Below, piece after piece: positions 61,722-64,000 of a stretch of DNA of 64,000 nucleotides. Within the stretch, counting starts at the first letter, position 1, and each line of letters starts with the position of its first letter. Made by a program: the position numbers and the translations under genes. Source of the DNA: Cohnella caldifontis (lineage in GTDB: Bacteria; Bacillota; Bacilli; Paenibacillales; Paenibacillaceae); NCBI RefSeq assembly GCF_029360585.1, contig NZ_JAQZSJ010000002.1, positions 62,001-126,000 of the forward strand, written 5' to 3'. The notes under the pieces are model-generated. The model was not told where the DNA came from. It saw only the letters and a list, made by a program, of their open reading frames with translations, and ran no database searches.

Positions 61722-63239
61722 TTAGGGCAAGACGAGCTTGCCCTGATTGAACAACCGGCGCTGGTCTTCGGAAAGCCCGGCGGTCTTGTCTTTCCCTTTT
61801 CCCCCGGAGAGGACGATGCCGTATTTCTTCTGCGCGTAGTCTTGCAAAGGTTTCATTCGTTCCGGCGTCATGTCGGCGAGCGAATAACGCACCCGGATTT
61901 GCCCGAGCATGATGCCGATCGTCTCCCCGGCCAGCGCGGTCTGGGCCTGGATGCGCGCGCTGCCGTATGCGACCGCGGAGGCTCCGACGTTCTTGCCCGC
62001 CACGATCACGTTGCGGTAGCCTTTCGCCAAGAACGAACGAAGGGGCATTCCGTACCGATCGGGCGTTCCTAACCGGATCCCCCACTTGCTGTTGATCGTG
62101 CCCTGCATGTCGATCGGGTAGCCTCCGATGCTGACGTTGTCCCAGAACGATTTGCCGCCCATCAAGTCCGTGCCTTGCATCACGTATTCCGTCTCGTAAC
62201 GGTCGGAGTCGCGGATGTAGAGATAGTCGGGGTAGCCGTTGATTTCCGCCTTGGACCAACCGGGAAGCGCCTTGCGCAAATACGCCAAAATCTTCACGGT
62301 CTGCCGTTTGCCCTCTTCCAGCGCTTTTCGGACGCCGGCCTCGTCCGTAGGGTCGACGCCGTAAACGAGCAAGGCGTTGATCATGACCTCGCCGCCCCGC
62401 TGATTTACCGTATTCAGCCCCCGCAGAAACCATGCGTCGCTGCCGGAGGAATAATTCGCCCCCACTTTGCCGAACCCCCACGTAAACGTGCCGTTCACGT
62501 GCGTTTCGGACCCGTATCTCGCCTCGCGCTCCTTGGGACTGAGGCTCATGACCCCTTTTTGGAAGGCGTCCCAATCGACGTTCTTGAACCGCATCATCAT
62601 CGTCGATGCCATGTAATCCTTCGGACCGGCCGGCTTCGCGACGACGGATTCCATCCCGGGAATCCGGGGCAATCCCAAACGGGAGGTCAGCGCTGCGAAA
62701 TCCGTGTTCTCCACGACGTATCCGGGGTAGATCGTTTTCTCCGATCCGTCTTTCGTCCGGTAGGACACGGACTCCACGAATCGGCCGGAAGCGTCGGGTT
62801 GTTGCCGGACGTCCACGCCGGTAAGCGTGACTCCGGAGACGATGGGAATGCCTTGGGCCAACGTATCGTAATATTGGCGGAATTCCTCCAGCTTGCGGAT
62901 TTTCCCGCTTTTATAGCCGTCGAACAGTTCCTTCACGCGGCCTTGGAGCAGCGTCTGCCCTTGATCGCCGGTCGGCTCGTCGAGGAACAGCATCTCGCCT
63001 TCGAGCAGCTGTCCGCCCGGCTTGGCGCGCGGATCGAGCACGACGACGGACAACCCTTCGTCCGCGGCCGCGCGGGCCAAGTACATGCCTTCGATTTCCG
63101 AGCCGATCATCACGATATCGGGATGGTCGGTTACATAAGCGGCGGCGGCTTCGGCCTCCGCGGCCGGACTCCAGCCGACGGGCAGCAGCAGCGTCAAGGA
63201 TAACAGGGCCAAAAACTTCGTAACGGCGGATGTTTTCAT
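61722..63239 (-). CDS. Secreted FAD-dependent oxidoreductase
   Basis: This 505-residue protein has a signal peptide (about 1-33, ending AEAEAAA) and an FAD-dependent oxidoreductase fold. The Rossmann region is divergent: DIVMIGSEIEGMYLARAAADEG (about 42-63) in place of the usual GxGxxG, followed by VVVLDPRAKPGGQLLEG. A C-terminal GYRNVIVAGKNVGASAVAYGSARIQAQTALAGE block closes the FAD site. A flavoenzyme outside the membrane is unusual; the substrate is unknown. ATG 63239 has no strong ribosome binding site. A promoter lies at 63313-63341. Confidence 0.82.
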   Translation of the reverse strand: MKTSAVTKFLALLSLTLLLPVGWSPAAEAEAAAAYVTDHPDIVMIGSEIEGMYLARAAADEGLSVVVLDPRAKPGGQLLEGEMLFLDEPTGDQGQTLLQGRVKELFDGYKSGKIRKLEEFRQYYDTLAQGIPIVSGVTLTGVDVRQQPDASGRFVESVSYRTKDGSEKTIYPGYVVENTDFAALTSRLGLPRIPGMESVVAKPAGPKDYMASTMMMRFKNVDWDAFQKGVMSLSPKEREARYGSETHVNGTFTWGFGKVGANYSSGSDAWFLRGLNTVNQRGGEVMINALLVYGVDPTDEAGVRKALEEGKRQTVKILAYLRKALPGWSKAEINGYPDYLYIRDSDRYETEYVMQGTDLMGGKSFWDNVSIGGYPIDMQGTINSKWGIRLGTPDRYGMPLRSFLAKGYRNVIVAGKNVGASAVAYGSARIQAQTALAGETIGIMLGQIRVRYSLADMTPERMKPLQDYAQKKYGIVLSGGKGKDKTAGLSEDQRRLFNQGKLVLP

Positions 63240-63312
63240 GTTCGTTCTGCGGGGGTCTCCCTCTGTCGTCTCTGGATGAGCTCCGTAGGACGGTTTTCGT
63301 AACGCTATCGGC

Positions 63313-63341
63313 ATTATATCACCTTCACGGCCGGGTGCGGA
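63313..63341 (-). promoter_or_regulatory. Candidate promoter of the FAD oxidoreductase gene
   Basis: On the minus strand TATAAT (63318-63313) lies 17 bases after a weak TCCGCA -35. A 7-bp inverted repeat, GCGGATC-N8-GATCCGC (63337-63358), overlaps the -35 and may be an operator. Confidence 0.45.
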
Positions 63342-63404
63342 TCATTTTCTGGATCCGCCGGAAAACTAAGGGGGATTTCCCCAATCGAAAGGAGACCTGG
63401 AAGC

Positions 63405-63563
63405 ATGAAGCCGAACCAACCGGAAAACAAAGAGCTCCGCGACTTGTCGACGCACGAGACGGCGATCACGGATCGCCATGAGACCCGTAACGTTGCGCAG
63501 CCGGCGATGATCGAGCCGGGACGTTCCCCGGGCCGGGTGCCCGACCCGAACGACGCGCGCTGA
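63405..63563 (+). CDS. Small hydrophilic protein of unknown function, 52 residues
   Basis: The gene runs from an ATG with AAAGGAG 10 bases upstream to TGA, followed 21 bases later by a strong terminator. The 52-residue product is rich in Glu, Arg, Asp, Pro and Thr, has no hydrophobic segment or cysteine, and ends in PGRVPDPNDAR. It is probably intrinsically disordered. I do not recognise it. Small acid-soluble or spore-associated proteins are one possibility, without specific evidence. Confidence 0.65.
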   Translation: MKPNQPENKELRDLSTHETAITDRHETRNVAQPAMIEPGRSPGRVPDPNDAR

Positions 63564-63584
63564 CCGGCCGCTGGCCGAATCCCG

Positions 63585-63626
63585 GGACTGTCCTTGCCGG
63601 AACCCCATCGGCGGACAGTCCTTTTT
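63585..63626 (+). terminator. Intrinsic terminator after the 52-residue gene
   Basis: GGACTGTCC and GGACAGTCC (63585-63593 with 63613-63621) form a stem directly followed by TTTTT on the plus strand. Confidence 0.88.
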
Positions 63627-63718
63627 CCCGAGTGAACGGGCAAGATCGCGAATGCGGCCGCCGCGGAAAATGTGGTACAAAGAGATTAATAACGCGCCGA
63701 AGCGCAAGGAGATGCCAC

Positions 63719-64000
63719 ATGACCGAACGGATTTCCGACGAATGGACCTTGAACGCCCCGCCCGGTTTTTCCTTCGACCACACGTTTGCCTATTTGGCCC
63801 GATCAACGAACGAATGTCTCTTCCTCACGGATTCGGATTCCGTGACCCGCTGCATTCCCGCGGCGGGGGCAAAGCCGATCGTCAACATCCGCGCGTCTGA
63901 GAACGGGGGGCTGCGGATCAACGTCCGCGGCGTCGCCCCCTCCCGGCTGGATGATGCTCGGAAGGAAATCGCCGCCTATGTCGGCGATTGGCTCGATCTG
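63719..64000 (+). CDS. AlkA-like DNA-3-methyladenine glycosylase, 3' truncated by the window
   Basis: The frame starts at ATG 63719, with AAGGAG 7 bases upstream, and runs off the window after 94 residues. The visible part resembles the N-terminal AlkA_N-type domain of Bacillales DNA-3-methyladenine glycosylase II proteins (PPGFSFDHTFAYLARSTNECL...). The helix-hairpin-helix and catalytic aspartate region lies outside the window, so the assignment rests on the N-terminal part only. Such enzymes excise alkylated bases. Confidence 0.65.
   Translation, partial: MTERISDEWTLNAPPGFSFDHTFAYLARSTNECLFLTDSDSVTRCIPAAGAKPIVNIRASENGGLRINVRGVAPSRLDDARKEIAAYVGDWLDL

Overview
The window looks like chromosomal DNA of a high-GC, spore-forming Firmicute of the Paenibacillaceae (Cohnella/Paenibacillus-like). 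The evidence is gene content read from the translations: CotF-like coat proteins around an AdhB-type dehydrogenase, a YheC/YheD ATP-grasp coat protein, an SLH-anchored GH18 protein, KimA potassium transporters behind a ydaO-type riboswitch, Bacillus-type AGGAGG ribosome binding sites and sigma-A promoters. No rRNA, tRNA, transposase, phage gene or CRISPR array was seen.

Layout. 1-3.1 kb: end of a DUF2334 deacetylase-like gene and a hybrid sensor kinase. 3.1-5.5 kb: a five-gene coat/dehydrogenase operon laid out like B. subtilis yraG-yraF-adhB-yraE-yraD. 5.5-8.2 kb: a divergent molybdate locus (HTH/PBP-like regulator, modA, modB, no modC). 8.2-18.5 kb: a complete minus-strand chemosensory operon, cheX-cheY-mcp-cheW-cheA-mcp-cheR-mcp-cheB. 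18.7-22.9 kb: a NarL-type regulator and a multi-PAS kinase whose reading frame is cut by one in-frame TAG. 23-24 kb: aldo/keto reductase.

24-34.7 kb is the most unusual region, a RiPP (TOMM, heterocycloanthracin/sonorensin-like) locus. It has an operon of a ThiF-like maturation protein, a YcaO cyclodehydratase fused to its leader-binding partner, and a SagB dehydrogenase. About 4.9 kb upstream is a 91-residue precursor with 16 cysteines in its core and its own terminator. Between them lie a 28-copy array of a 50-bp tandem repeat and a two-gene solute-binding protein/diguanylate cyclase operon.

34.9-42.8 kb: envelope and spore-surface genes (YheC/D, two glycosyltransferases, phosphoesterase, PAP2 phosphatase, polytopic membrane protein, SLH-GH18). 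42.8-46.9 kb: two tandem kimA paralogues behind a c-di-AMP riboswitch and terminator. 47-52.6 kb: acetyltransferase, methyltransferase, TetR regulator, a decayed alpha/beta hydrolase, then an ABC-2 exporter with its own TetR regulator and a DMT permease. 52.6-64 kb: mostly housekeeping genes (DUF2935, UPF0173 hydrolase, YqkE-like, GNAT, M42 peptidase, sensor kinase, PpaC, LepB, YsnB-type phosphoesterase, FAD oxidoreductase, start of an AlkA-like glycosylase). A GHL10-type hydrolase in this stretch sits behind a class I c-di-GMP riboswitch.

Signalling dominates the window. One region carries a c-di-AMP riboswitch, a c-di-GMP riboswitch, a diguanylate cyclase, three large sensor kinases and a chemotaxis array. 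The gene products are inferred from motifs and remembered families, with no database search.
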